Shown: positions 16,977-26,530, numbered from the stretch's first letter. The stretch: DNA of 64,000 bases from Pontibacter mucosus (GCF_003054055.1 NZ_QBKI01000001.1:496001-560000); one strand, 5' to 3'. A program made the numbers and translations. Notes: generated by a model not told the origin, from the letters alone.

Positions 16977-17936
16977 ATGGGAATTTTTGACTTTTTCAGC
17001 AAAGAGAAGAAAAAAGAATCGCTGGATAAAGGCCTTGAAAAAACCAAAAGCAGCTTTTTTGGGCAGCTGAGCAAAGCTGTCATGGGCAAGTCCACGGTAG
17101 ACGTGGAAGTGCTCGACGAGCTGGAGGAAATCCTGGTGCATGCCGACGTAGGAGTGGACACGACAGTGAAGATCATCGACCGCATCGAGAAGCGCGTAGC
17201 CCGCGACAAGTACGTGAGCACCGATGAGCTGGACATAATCCTGCGCGAGGAGATTGCGGCCCTGCTGGAGGAGAACCGCGCCGGCGACGGTGCCAACTTC
17301 GACCTGCCGAAAGACATCAAACCCTACGTGATCATGGTCGTGGGCGTGAACGGCGTGGGCAAAACCACCACCATCGGCAAGCTGGCTTCTCAGTTCCATA
17401 AAGCCGGGAAAAAGGTAGTGCTGGGCGCTGCCGATACTTTCCGTGCCGCCGCCGTGGACCAACTCATAGTATGGGGCGAGCGCGTGGGTGTGCCGGTTAT
17501 CTCGCACGGCATGAACACCGACCCTGCCTCCGTGGCCTACGACGCCGTGAAAAAAGGCGTGGAGCTGAACGCCGATGTGGTCATCATCGACACAGCCGGC
17601 CGACTGCACAACAAGGTGGGCCTGATGAACGAGCTCTCCAAGATCAAGCGCGTGATGCAGAAGATAACACCGGACACGCCGCATGAGGTGCTGCTGGTGC
17701 TGGACGGAAGCACAGGGCAAAACGCCCTGCTGCAGGCCCGTGAGTTCACCAAGGCTACTGACGTAACGGCGCTTGCCATTACGAAACTAGACGGTACAGC
17801 CAAAGGCGGCGTGGTGATTGGCATCTCGGATGAGTTTAAGATTCCGGTAAAATATATCGGGGTGGGCGAGAAAATTGAGGATCTGCAGCTGTTCGACAAG
17901 CAGCAATTCGTAGAGTCGTTCTTCTCCCGCAAATAA
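16977..17936 (+). CDS. ftsY: Signal recognition particle receptor FtsY
   Basis: 319 residues: the NG core of the SRP receptor, without the long acidic A domain of the Escherichia coli form. N domain about 1-95, G domain about 105-319. GTPase motifs: GVNGVGKTTTIGKLA (G1), DTFRAAAVDQL (G2), DTAGRLHNK (G3), TKLDGTAKGG (G4) and GVGEKIEDLQLFD near the end. It docks SRP-ribosome complexes at the membrane for co-translational insertion. The downstream lipoprotein gene begins two bases after its stop, so they form one transcript. Confidence 0.97.
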   Translation: MGIFDFFSKEKKKESLDKGLEKTKSSFFGQLSKAVMGKSTVDVEVLDELEEILVHADVGVDTTVKIIDRIEKRVARDKYVSTDELDIILREEIAALLEENRAGDGANFDLPKDIKPYVIMVVGVNGVGKTTTIGKLASQFHKAGKKVVLGAADTFRAAAVDQLIVWGERVGVPVISHGMNTDPASVAYDAVKKGVELNADVVIIDTAGRLHNKVGLMNELSKIKRVMQKITPDTPHEVLLVLDGSTGQNALLQAREFTKATDVTALAITKLDGTAKGGVVIGISDEFKIPVKYIGVGEKIEDLQLFDKQQFVESFFSRK

Positions 17937-17938
17937 GT

Positions 17939-18451
17939 ATGGCCATGGCTAAGTTCCTGTTGCTGGCGCTGCTGCTCTCGCAGTGCAATGGCGCCAACCA
18001 ACACCATCAAAACACACAAGAGCCGATGGAAAACCAGGAACAGGCAAAAGACGCTCAGGGCCAGCAAGCCCCTATACAGCAGGGAATCAGTGGACAGGTG
18101 CTGTGGGTGTCAGGCAACCAGATGCCCTCTCCGGACGCCCCACCCAGCAAAGGCCGCGGTGTGCAGCGAACCTTGTACATCTACGAGCTCACCAACGCCA
18201 GCCAGGCCAACACCACAGAAGGTGTTTTTCACACCAACATTCAAACTAATTTAGTGACTCAGGTTGTTACAGATGCTAACGGTAACTTTGCTGTTAGCCT
18301 GAAGCCCGGCAGGTACAGCCTTTTCTCGAAGGAGGAAAAAGGCCTGTTTGCCAGTATCTACGACGGGGAAATGAACATCAACCCGGTGGAGGTGCAGCAG
18401 GGGCAGGTAACACAGGTAGAGTTTCTGATAAATTATCAAGCAAGTTATTAA
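17939..18451 (+). CDS. Hypothetical lipoprotein with Cna-B/transthyretin-like end
   Basis: 170 residues. MAKFLLLALLLSQCNG is a lipoprotein signal peptide. A Gln/His/Asn-rich linker follows, then a beta-sandwich-like part with TDANGNFAVSLKPGRYSLFSKEEKGLF, which resembles the carboxypeptidase-regulatory or Cna-B type fold, closed by VEVQQGQVTQVEFLINY. ATG codons at 17939 and 17945 are both possible. Its 2-nt spacing to ftsY implies co-transcription, but a functional link to protein targeting is not known to me. Confidence 0.75.
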   Translation: MAMAKFLLLALLLSQCNGANQHHQNTQEPMENQEQAKDAQGQQAPIQQGISGQVLWVSGNQMPSPDAPPSKGRGVQRTLYIYELTNASQANTTEGVFHTNIQTNLVTQVVTDANGNFAVSLKPGRYSLFSKEEKGLFASIYDGEMNINPVEVQQGQVTQVEFLINYQASY

Positions 18452-18727
18452 GCTTCGCTGCAACGTTATCCCTCCTTTACTTGCTACTGCTGTTTACTAC
18501 CATCAACAGCGTTGCTCTGCCAGCATAGTGCCTTTTAAGCCATAGTAGCCTTTCTGATACATACATTTGGCTCATAACGAGATCCGTGCTAATTTGTACC
18601 GCAATAAAAGGAATACCTATCCCTACCTTCTTCAAATTATCTATTAAAAGACGCGCCTGAAGTATGGCGCACCCCATCAGAGCGCAGCATGTGCTTGGCT
18701 ACTCCGTGTGTACCCTAAAACAAACTT

Positions 18728-20857
18728 ATGGCAAAACATCTACTCGTTTTTCTTCTACTTCTTCTTCTATCTATCTCCGCCCGCAGCCAGGAATGGCAGT
18801 GGGTAACACAGGCCGGTGGCAATTATACAGAGAGCAGCCAGCTTGCGGTTGATGCCCAAGGCAGTAGCTACACTGGTGCAAAGGGGCATGTGGTAGGAGC
18901 AGCCAGCGTCAGCGCATTAGGTGCGAATTACGCAAAAAGTATAGCCGCTACATCAGTAGGAAGATCCAACGTAGCAGACTTTGGCGGTAATATGTCCCGT
19001 GCAGGTGACAATGAAAGGGGAAGTAATCTCTTTAGTGCCCAGTTACGCTCCGTTTCCATGGCTGCTACTCCTACTATAACGGTTGGTACGCTTCCCGCCA
19101 GCTACAGCACATGCTCTGGCACTACGTTAGACATTCCCTTTACAACTACAGGCACATTCCAGACAGGCAACACCTTCCAGGCGCTGCTTTCAGACAAAAA
19201 TGGCTCTTTCGTAGCGCCTACTTTAATAGGACAGGGAGCGGCAAGCCCTATTAAAACCACGATTCCAAGCGGTGTTGAAGCTGGGGCCGGGTACAAAATA
19301 ATGGTTATTGCTACGTCCCCTTACACAGCAAGTGAAGCAAGTGCCAAGAGCATCGAACTGATAACAGTGCCTATACCCGGGGCGATGGTTGGTAATACTG
19401 CGCCATGTGTAGGTGAGACCGGGCTAACATACGCTATCCCGGCTCAACCAGGAGCTATCGCTTACGACTGGAAGCTGCCCGTAGGGTGGTCCTTCCTGGA
19501 GGGGCCGGGATCACCAAGTATAAAAGTAAAAGCAGGCGCGCAGTCTGGCAACATTGCTGTTACCGTTACGACTGCGTGCGGCACAAGTGCAGTTACAACC
19601 TTATATGTAAGCGTTGATAACACGGTGCCCAGCCAGCCAGCGGCTATTGTTGCCTCCAAAACAGAAGTATGCCCTGGCATGGAGGTAACGTACAGTATAG
19701 CTCCGGAGGCCAGTGCAACAGGCTATACGTGGACAGTGCCACACGACTGGTCTATAACCTCAGGACAGGGAACGAGTAGTATTACAGCAATAGTAGGAGT
19801 AAATGCAGGAATGGTGTCAGTGGCTGCTTTTAACCAGTGCGGTGTCAGTGCGGCGCAAACCTTAAATGTATCAGCGGGCCCGCCTGCTGCGCCTACAGTA
19901 GTGGCAGCTACGGGCTGTGTAGGCAGTAGCGTCACCCTGCAAGCCTCCGGTGCCTGGACAGAATATGCTTACTACTGGTATACTTCTGCCACTGGCGGTG
20001 ATTACATTGCTAAAGGCGCCTCCTTCACCACGCCCCCGCTTAAAGCCACCACCACTTACTACGTTTCTCTTGTAGCAAAAGGCGGCTGCGAAAGCCCAAG
20101 AACTGCCGTTACAGCCACTATCACCCCGGAACAATTGGCGGAGGCAGGACCAGATGAAACTGTTTGCGCTGGCGCCCCTGCTTTTACGCTGGCAGGGTAT
20201 GCCCCTGCAGGTGGCGTGTGGGCTGGGGCGGGAGTGACGGCAAGCGGAGAGTTTAACCCTTCCATGGCTGGTGCAGGAGTTCATACGCTGACGTACAGCA
20301 TGCCCCCTAATAGCTGCTTTGCCTCCGCAACCAAAACTATCACAGTCACACCGGAGCCTGTGCTAACCTTACTGCCTTTTGAGGATGTATGCAGTATCAT
20401 ACACGATTTTGATTTGTCAAAAGGCCAACCAGTGGGTGGGACGTACAGTGGCATCGGAGTAGACAGCACCAGATTTGATGCAACAGTGGCGGGAGTCGGC
20501 ACACACACCATTACGTATACTTATAACTTTGATGGAGGCTGCAAGGTGTCGACAACGCAGACGATAACCGTTACCACCTGTACGGGGCTTCCGGAGAGCA
20601 AGCTGGCTTCTCAACTCATACTGTATCCTAACCCTACCCAGGCAGAGATACGGGTAGCGCTGCCATTGCCAAAAGCAACGTCTTTGACGCTGCGCCTCTT
20701 CGACACAAAGGGGCAGCAAGTGTACGAGCGGCATTTTGGCAAAATGCAAGGCGATTTTAAACACATGATAGACCTAAGCGCAAGACCTAAAGGTATCTAC
20801 CTGCTACAGTTGGTCCTGAATGATGGCGTGATAACCAGACGGGTGGTAAAGGATTAA
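18728..20857 (+). CDS. T9SS-sorted surface protein with PKD/Ig-like repeats
   Basis: 709 residues. A signal peptide ends near ARSQ. Residues 20-35 (EWQWVTQAGGNYTESS, AVDAQGSSY) look like the first blade of an SBBP-type propeller that stops abruptly. Then come a domain starting YSTCSGTTLDIPFTTTG, two PKD-like domains beginning CVGETGLTYAI and CPGMEVTYSI, an Ig-like domain (CVGSSVTLQASG), two SprB-like domains (ETVCAGAPAFTL, FEDVCSIIHDFDL) and a C-terminal type A sorting domain (LILYPNPTQAEIRV ... GIYLLQLVLNDG). It should be exported by Sec, then by the type IX system, and attached to the surface. A terminator follows. Confidence 0.88.
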   Translation: MAKHLLVFLLLLLLSISARSQEWQWVTQAGGNYTESSQLAVDAQGSSYTGAKGHVVGAASVSALGANYAKSIAATSVGRSNVADFGGNMSRAGDNERGSNLFSAQLRSVSMAATPTITVGTLPASYSTCSGTTLDIPFTTTGTFQTGNTFQALLSDKNGSFVAPTLIGQGAASPIKTTIPSGVEAGAGYKIMVIATSPYTASEASAKSIELITVPIPGAMVGNTAPCVGETGLTYAIPAQPGAIAYDWKLPVGWSFLEGPGSPSIKVKAGAQSGNIAVTVTTACGTSAVTTLYVSVDNTVPSQPAAIVASKTEVCPGMEVTYSIAPEASATGYTWTVPHDWSITSGQGTSSITAIVGVNAGMVSVAAFNQCGVSAAQTLNVSAGPPAAPTVVAATGCVGSSVTLQASGAWTEYAYYWYTSATGGDYIAKGASFTTPPLKATTTYYVSLVAKGGCESPRTAVTATITPEQLAEAGPDETVCAGAPAFTLAGYAPAGGVWAGAGVTASGEFNPSMAGAGVHTLTYSMPPNSCFASATKTITVTPEPVLTLLPFEDVCSIIHDFDLSKGQPVGGTYSGIGVDSTRFDATVAGVGTHTITYTYNFDGGCKVSTTQTITVTTCTGLPESKLASQLILYPNPTQAEIRVALPLPKATSLTLRLFDTKGQQVYERHFGKMQGDFKHMIDLSARPKGIYLLQLVLNDGVITRRVVKD

Positions 20858-20883
20858 CAGCCAACCCATACGGCTTTTTAGAA

Positions 20884-20918
20884 AAGAACAGCCTGCTGTA
20901 GAGCAGGCTGTTCTTTTA
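20884..20918 (+). terminator. Intrinsic terminator after the T9SS gene
   Basis: AAGAACAGCCTGCT (20884-20897) and AGCAGGCTGTTCTT (20902-20915) form a perfect 14-bp stem with a 4-nt loop; TTATT follows. Confidence 0.88.
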
Positions 20919-20934
20919 TTAACCAAACATATTG

Positions 20935-20942
20935 TACTTTTG
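20935..20942 (+). promoter_or_regulatory. Bacteroidota -7 box (TACTTTTG) before rimO
   Basis: TACTTTTG fits TAnnTTTG and lies about 80 nt before the rimO start, just after the terminator of the previous gene. Confidence 0.4.
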
Positions 20943-21023
20943 TAGCACATTTTACTAATCGAACTAATACCGGTTTGCGGTGGTTCTCAGTTACTGAGGA
21001 TTATTGCGCTAATACATACACAC

Positions 21024-22337
21024 GTGAAAGTAAGAAGTTTAAAGAAGGATAAGGTTAACGTAGTTACCCTGGGTTGCTCTAAAAACCTGGTGGACTCCGA
21101 AGTACTGATGGGGCAGCTGCGTGCCAACGAATTTGAGGTGGCGCACGAGTCTGACAAGGACGATTCGAACATCATCATCGTGAACACCTGCGGCTTTATC
21201 GACAATGCCAAGCAGGAGTCTATCGATACCATTCTGCGCTACGCCGAGGCCAAAGAGGCCGGACAGATTGATAAGCTATACGTGACCGGCTGCCTCTCGC
21301 AGCGCTACAAGGATTCGCTGGAGGAGGAGATTCCGCAGGTGGATGCCTACTTCGGTACGCTGGAACTGCCGCGCCTGCTTAAGACGCTGGAGGCTGACTA
21401 CAAGCACGAGCTTATCGGGGAGCGCCTGCTGACCACACCTTCTCATTTTGCTTACTTCAAGATTGCCGAAGGCTGTAACCGCCCTTGCTCTTTCTGCGCC
21501 ATCCCGCTGATGCGCGGTAAGCACGTAGACCGTCCGATAGAGGACCTGGTGCGCGAGGCAAAGCGCCTGGCAGGTATGGGAACGAAAGAACTTGTGCTTA
21601 TCGCCCAGGACCTGACCTATTACGGCCTGCAGCACTATGGCGAGCGCAAGCTGGCCGATTTGCTAAGAAACCTCTCGGATGTAGAGGGCATCGAGTGGAT
21701 CAGGATGCAGTATGCTTACCCGTCGCAGTTCCCGATGGAGGTGTTTGACGTGATGAACGAGCGTGAGAACATCTGCAAGTACCTGGATATGCCGCTGCAG
21801 CACATCTCCGACAACATGCTCAAGACCATGCGCCGTGGCATCAGCAAGCGCCGCACCATCGAGCTCGTAGACCAGATTCGTCAGCGCGTGCCAGATATTG
21901 CTTTAAGAACTACCCTGATTGCCGGACACCCGGGCGAAACGGAGCAGGACTTCCAGGAGCTGTATGACTGGGTGGAAGAGACACGCTTCGACAGACTAGG
22001 CATCTTTACTTACTCACACGAGGACAACACGCACTCCTATACGTTGGAGGACAACGTGCCGGACGAGGTGAAGCAGGAGCGCGCCGACGCCATCATGGAA
22101 TTGCAGCAGGGCATTTCGGTGGAGCTAAACGAGGAGAAAATCGGCAACACTTACAAAGTGCTCTTCGACCGCAAAGAGAGCGGCTACTTCGTGGGCCGTA
22201 CCCAGTACGACTCCCCGGAGGTAGACAACGAAGTGCTGGTGCCAGCCGACAGCAACTACGTACGCCTAGGCGACTTCGCCAACGTGAAGATCACCGATGC
22301 CTCGGATTTTGATTTGTATGGAGAGGTGGTAGGGTAA
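21024..22337 (+). CDS. rimO: Ribosomal protein S12 methylthiotransferase
   Basis: 437 residues. Radical SAM methylthiotransferase that adds a methylthio group to an aspartate of ribosomal protein S12. Domains: N-terminal MTTase (VNVVTLGCSKNLVDSEVLMGQL, with the Cys of NTCGFID), radical SAM core with the CxxxCxxC cluster motif in AEGCNRPCSFCAIP, and a C-terminal TRAM domain (GYFVGRTQYDSPEVDNEV). Two 4Fe-4S clusters are expected. The start is GTG 21024; the first residues MKVRS then run directly into the family N-terminus, so it is preferred. Confidence 0.96.
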   Translation: MKVRSLKKDKVNVVTLGCSKNLVDSEVLMGQLRANEFEVAHESDKDDSNIIIVNTCGFIDNAKQESIDTILRYAEAKEAGQIDKLYVTGCLSQRYKDSLEEEIPQVDAYFGTLELPRLLKTLEADYKHELIGERLLTTPSHFAYFKIAEGCNRPCSFCAIPLMRGKHVDRPIEDLVREAKRLAGMGTKELVLIAQDLTYYGLQHYGERKLADLLRNLSDVEGIEWIRMQYAYPSQFPMEVFDVMNERENICKYLDMPLQHISDNMLKTMRRGISKRRTIELVDQIRQRVPDIALRTTLIAGHPGETEQDFQELYDWVEETRFDRLGIFTYSHEDNTHSYTLEDNVPDEVKQERADAIMELQQGISVELNEEKIGNTYKVLFDRKESGYFVGRTQYDSPEVDNEVLVPADSNYVRLGDFANVKITDASDFDLYGEVVG

Positions 22338-22378
22338 GCGACACGCATAGCTCGCATCAAATAACACGAATACCTGAG

Positions 22379-22421
22379 AAACAAACGGCCCAGCAGGTAT
22401 ACTTGCTGGGCCGTTTGTTTC
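22379..22421 (+). terminator. Intrinsic terminator after rimO
   Basis: A perfect 17-bp stem (22379-22395 with 22404-22420, core ACGGCCCAGCA) with a loop containing TATACT, ending in GTTTGTTT. Confidence 0.88.
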
Positions 22422-22431
22422 TAGCATAAAT

Positions 22432-22667
22432 GTCCAACCACCCCTGGCCCCTCCTTATCCAAGGAGGGGAACTTTTACCTACTCCTCCTCCAGTCTTACG
22501 CTAATTGTTTTCGCTTCTACCTTTGGGCATCTTGGAATTGGCTCATCTTATACTTACCGTGGGGTGTACGAAAGTGTAAATCAATACTACGAAGAAATAA
22601 ATCTGCCTAAGTAACTACAGGCTCCCCTCCTTGGACAAGGAGGGGTTAGGGGTGGTTGGACCCGGTA
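22432..22667. repeat. Inverted pair of GGAGGGG/CCCCTCC repeat modules
   Basis: The gap 22422-22676 holds two copies of one module in opposite directions: 22432-22470 (starts TCCAACCACCCCTGG) and 22622-22667 (ends GGGGTGGTTGGACCCGGT). Each contains its own short palindrome (CCCCTCCTT..AAGGAGGGG). The same module is part of the large composite repeats at 12581-12623, 30587-30633 and 62154-62200. The 150 bases between them show a TTATACTTA and nothing gene-like. Confidence 0.85.
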
Positions 22668-22676
22668 AAGTATGTC

Positions 22677-23057
22677 CTACTTCAGCACATACCGGCTCAG
22701 CACCCGGTACGCCTCGTTGATATTGTCCCCTTTCCGGAAATCCTGCTTGATGGTGGGCTGCTCCTCGCCGGTGAGCCAGATCTTCAATTCGGCGTCCAGA
22801 TCGCCGATGCCGGCGCTCTCTTTGGAGAACATCTTGATGCTGCTGTAGGGGATGCTCTGGTAATCGGTTTTGGTGCCGGTGAGGCCTTGCTTGTTCACAA
22901 GTATAAGCCGCTTGTTGGTGAACACGAGCATGTCCCGGATTAGCTTGTACGCCCGCTCGATGCGCTCGTCGTCAATCAGGATAGGCTGAAATTCCTTGGC
23001 CAGTTTCTCGATGGACACTTCGGAGGCGTGTCCCATCATACCGCTTAATAGTCCCAT
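22677..23057 (-). CDS. PH domain-containing protein
   Basis: A 126-residue soluble protein resembling the bacterial PH-like domain family (DUF1696 / bPH type). Typical elements: an initial helix, then RAYKLIRDMLVFTNKRLILVNKQ, TDYQSIPYSSIKMFSKESAGI, DLDAELKIWL and a closing helix INEAYRVLSRYV. These domains form pentameric rings in one known structure and may bind peptides or membranes; the role here is unknown. It is monocistronic and next to a repeat pair. Confidence 0.85.
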   Translation of the reverse strand: MGLLSGMMGHASEVSIEKLAKEFQPILIDDERIERAYKLIRDMLVFTNKRLILVNKQGLTGTKTDYQSIPYSSIKMFSKESAGIGDLDAELKIWLTGEEQPTIKQDFRKGDNINEAYRVLSRYVLK

Positions 23058-23278
23058 AAGTATAAAAGTATAGATTTTCCATTCATTACGTAAAGCGGCA
23101 GTATCGGTAAGTATAAAGTATGGCTCCTGCCTGGCTATAAATCCAAAAATCCTGAAGGAGACAAAATAAAACCTTTACTTTGTGGTGGGGTGGCAAAGTA
23201 TAAATTAGCCGCAACACATTTCGCCCTAAACTGTTAAAAGGGCTAAACCCGGTCACAAAGCAGATGGAAGTACAGACC

Positions 23279-24841
23279 ATGAAGATCACCAAAGTAGACT
23301 ATGCCGCCACTGGCGCATTCTCCAAGACTATAACCGACTACCTTTGTTGTAGCCCACAGCTACAGCCATTTTACAACCACTTCCCAACCTTAGAGGCCTT
23401 CGGAGCCCAGCTAAAGGAGAAAAGCTTTAGCCAGGAGCAACGCCAGACGCTGCATCAGGCGCTGCAGGAGCAGTATACTTCCCTCTCCGGGATTCACCCC
23501 AACGTGCAGCAAAACATCGACCTGCTGCTCCAGCCCAACACCTACACCGTTACCACGGGCCACCAGCTCAACATCTTCACCGGTCCGTTATACTTTATCT
23601 ACAAAATCATCACGGCGATAAACACCTGCCGGCAGCTGCAGCAGCAGTACCCGGAGTACAGGTTCGTGCCGGTATACTGGATGGCCACTGAAGACCACGA
23701 CTTTGCCGAAATTAACTACTTCAACCTGTTTGGGAAGAAGTATACCTGGGAGAGCGACCAGACCGGGGCCGTGGGCAGGTTCTCGACCGAAAGTATGGCC
23801 CAACTGCTGGAGGAGTTGCCGGAGGCTTACCCCGTGTTTGAGGAGGCGTACCGTAACAGCAAAAACCTGGCGGATGCTACCCGCGCCATCACGCACGCAC
23901 TGTTCGGGGAGTACGGCCTGGTAAGTATAGACGGCGACCACAGAGAACTCAAGAAAGCGCTGACGCCGGTGGTAAAGCAGGAGCTGACCGAGCAGCTGTC
24001 GCATCAGCTGGTGACGGAGACGAGCCAGCAACTGGAGGAGCTGGGTTACAAGCCGCAGGTATACTCCCGCGAAATCAACCTCTTTTACCTGACTGACTCG
24101 CTGCGCGAGCGGATTGTGCAGGAAGACGATAAGTATAAAGTGCTCAACACCGACCTGAGTTATACTTTAGAAGAGATACTACAGGAGGCGCAGGAACACC
24201 CGGAGCGCTTCAGTCCCAACGTTATACTTCGCCCGCTTTACGAGGAGCTTGTGCTGCCGAACCTGGCCTACATTGGCGGCGGTGCCGAGGTAGCCTACTG
24301 GTTCCAGCTCAAAAAGCTGTTTGAAACCTATAACGTAGCTTTCCCGCTGCTGATGCTGCGCAACTCAGCCTTGTACATCAGCCGCAGCAACGCCAGCCGC
24401 ATGCACAAGCTGGGCCTGCAGCCGCTGGATTTGTTCCAGGACTTCCAGGAGCTGAAAAAGCAGCTCTCCAGCCAATTGCACGAGGAGGAGATGAGCCTGG
24501 AGGCGCAGCGCGAGGCGGTGGCCGCCGCCTTTGCCGAGGTGGAAAAACTGGCCGAAAGTATAGACCCTACCCTGGTGAAAGCCGTGGGAGCCGAGGCACA
24601 GAAAGCGGCCAACTCACTGCACATGCTGGAAAAGAAGCTCTCCAAAGCCCGCGACAGCAAGCACGAGCAAACCTTTAAGCAACTAGAGAACCTGAAGGAG
24701 AAGCTATTCCCGGGAGGCACGCTGCAGGAGCGCAAGGATAACCTGCTTACCTACCAGACAAACAACCCGGACTTTATCCCGGCCTTGGTAGAGGCTTTTG
24801 ACCCGCTGGAGTTTAAGTTTACCATATTGGAGGAGGCATAA
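23279..24841 (+). CDS. bshC: Bacillithiol biosynthesis cysteine-adding enzyme
   Basis: 520 residues. BshC catalyses the last step of bacillithiol synthesis, joining cysteine to glucosaminyl-malate. Recognised from TVTTGHQLNIFTGPLYFIYKIITAI, the VPVYWMATEDHDFAEINY block and the late coiled coil (about 390-490) ending in GGTLQERKDNLLTY. The fold is a Rossmann domain with a coiled-coil insertion. ATG 23279 begins the homologous part; ATG 23264 would add five residues. BshA and BshB are not in the window. Its last base overlaps the first base of the next ATG (TAATG), implying translational coupling. Confidence 0.93.
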   Translation: MKITKVDYAATGAFSKTITDYLCCSPQLQPFYNHFPTLEAFGAQLKEKSFSQEQRQTLHQALQEQYTSLSGIHPNVQQNIDLLLQPNTYTVTTGHQLNIFTGPLYFIYKIITAINTCRQLQQQYPEYRFVPVYWMATEDHDFAEINYFNLFGKKYTWESDQTGAVGRFSTESMAQLLEELPEAYPVFEEAYRNSKNLADATRAITHALFGEYGLVSIDGDHRELKKALTPVVKQELTEQLSHQLVTETSQQLEELGYKPQVYSREINLFYLTDSLRERIVQEDDKYKVLNTDLSYTLEEILQEAQEHPERFSPNVILRPLYEELVLPNLAYIGGGAEVAYWFQLKKLFETYNVAFPLLMLRNSALYISRSNASRMHKLGLQPLDLFQDFQELKKQLSSQLHEEEMSLEAQREAVAAAFAEVEKLAESIDPTLVKAVGAEAQKAANSLHMLEKKLSKARDSKHEQTFKQLENLKEKLFPGGTLQERKDNLLTYQTNNPDFIPALVEAFDPLEFKFTILEEA

Positions 24842-25422
24842 TGCTCAAAGCCGAACTTCGTAAGCAGATGCTGCGGCAGCGGCGCGCCTTGCCCCAGGAG
24901 GAGGTGCAGCAACGCAGCATGCGCATCGCTGAGCAGTTCTTTACGCATTTCCCGCTGCAGCCTGGGCAAACGGTGCATGTGTTTCTGCCTATTATCAAGA
25001 ACAATGAAGTCAATACCTGGCTGATTATTGAGCGGCTGCGGCAGGAGCACCCCGAGGTGCGCGTGGCGGTGCCGGTAACCGATGTGGAGCAGAACATCCT
25101 CACGCACCACCACCTCACCGACGAGGCCGTGCTGGTAGAAAACAACTGGGGTATCCCCGAGCCGCAGGACGCCCACATCATCCATGCCCACGAGGTGGAC
25201 GTGGTGCTGGTGCCGCTGCTGGCCTTTGATAAGGCCGGCCACCGTGTAGGCTACGGCAAGGGCTTCTACGACCGCTTTCTGGACGACTGCCGCCCCGATG
25301 TACTGAAAGTAGGCCTTTCCCTGGATCCGCCCGTGGAACGCATCGCCGACCCTAACCCCTTTGATGTGCCGTTGGACGCGGTGGTGATGCCGCAGGGAGT
25401 GTGGCGAAGGGAGGAGGGTTAG
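24841..25422 (+). CDS. 5-formyltetrahydrofolate cyclo-ligase
   Basis: 193 residues. ATP-dependent conversion of 5-formyl-THF to 5,10-methenyl-THF, which salvages the stable folate. Conserved elements: the start LRKQMLRQRRAL, WGIPEP, VDVVLVPLLAFDKAGHRVGYGKGFYDRFL (nucleotide and folate site) and VPLDAVVMP near the end. Its start codon overlaps the bshC stop (TAATG), so both are made from one transcript. The 3' end overlaps the convergent minus-strand gene by four bases. Confidence 0.95.
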   Translation: MLKAELRKQMLRQRRALPQEEVQQRSMRIAEQFFTHFPLQPGQTVHVFLPIIKNNEVNTWLIIERLRQEHPEVRVAVPVTDVEQNILTHHHLTDEAVLVENNWGIPEPQDAHIIHAHEVDVVLVPLLAFDKAGHRVGYGKGFYDRFLDDCRPDVLKVGLSLDPPVERIADPNPFDVPLDAVVMPQGVWRREEG

Positions 25423-26264
25423 TTCTGCCGCTTTGCCTCCTGGTGTTGCATGATTTTTTCCCAGGCCTTCCGGGTTAGCATCACCAGGTCCCGTTTCTCC
25501 ACATCCCAAATCGAGATAAAGTCCTGCGATAAGGTATAATGCTGTTTCCACTGGCTCATCTCCCCGTACAGGAGCAGCGTGCAGATATCGGTAGGTGTCA
25601 TGTAATCGCCGGTGGAAGGAAGGTGTGTGTGCATAGTGGAGGCCTCCTGCACGCTGTCTGCCTTAAAGTCGATAGGGATAATGTTCTGATGCAGCTTCTG
25701 CTTGCTCCTCACTTTGTTGTTACTATCAAAAGTAAGCAGGTAGTCGTTACCCAGTATCACCACGCCGTGCAGCTGGGGGCCGGTCAGCACATATACCTTT
25801 TTCTCTTTGCCGTTGATAAGCGGTACCAGGTTCAGGTTGGTGTTGTTGTATTGCTGAAAGAGGGTGTCGGCGTTTATCTCGGCGAGTGCGGCTCTACGCA
25901 TCTGGTATAGGTCGCGCTCCAGGTTTGTGAAAGGCCGTTGCTGCCGCGCCACCTTTGCCCCGTCGGTCGAAAAGCTATTGTCGAAGGTGAAGGAGATGAG
26001 TGCCTGTGGCTGCTCGCCCTTGCTAAAGAAAATGCACCGGGTGCTGTCGTTGTGTGCGTAGGAGAAGTAGCCGCCTGCTTTCTCCCGTAGCTCGGGGTGA
26101 TTTTCCAGGAACAGGTCGGTGCCACGCCAGGAGGCCATCTCGGAGCGGTATAGCCGGTACCCCTCGTCTAAAACCTGTGCCCGTATTTTCTGGTTTACCT
26201 GTTTCTGGGCTGCGGCAATAGCCGGCGTAAATAGAATGGCGAGCAGGAGGAGCAGGTGTCTCAT
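25419..26264 (-). CDS. Hypothetical exported protein
   Basis: 281 residues with a cleavable signal peptide (MRHLLLLLAILFTPAIAAAQ). The rest is a soluble periplasmic-type protein with no domain I recognise; it has a repeated pattern of short strands and ends with a lysine-rich helix. The start ATG 26264 is in the ACTATG context. The gene overlaps the convergent cyclo-ligase gene by four bases. Many Hymenobacteraceae carry such secreted proteins of unknown role, so no function is offered. Confidence 0.7.
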   Translation of the reverse strand: MRHLLLLLAILFTPAIAAAQKQVNQKIRAQVLDEGYRLYRSEMASWRGTDLFLENHPELREKAGGYFSYAHNDSTRCIFFSKGEQPQALISFTFDNSFSTDGAKVARQQRPFTNLERDLYQMRRAALAEINADTLFQQYNNTNLNLVPLINGKEKKVYVLTGPQLHGVVILGNDYLLTFDSNNKVRSKQKLHQNIIPIDFKADSVQEASTMHTHLPSTGDYMTPTDICTLLLYGEMSQWKQHYTLSQDFISIWDVEKRDLVMLTRKAWEKIMQHQEAKRQN

Positions 26265-26530
26265 AGTAAGTTTGTTTCAGGGGCTGCTAATGTATGAATA
26301 TAGCGGAAAATAGATAAACATACCCAGAGGACAGGGGTTAAAAATATAAAGAAGCGTTGTGCGGGCGCAAGTATAACAACAGGCAGGTTTTTAACAGTAT
26401 ATTTGTATAGCCAAACCTATCGCGCTCAAAGGCTTAATTTTTAATTGCTATATTGTATTTTTGTAGTTAACCCTGGCAGGTCGCTTATGACGCCTGCCCA
26501 CACGTTGCAGAATCTGCTATATTTACAGAG

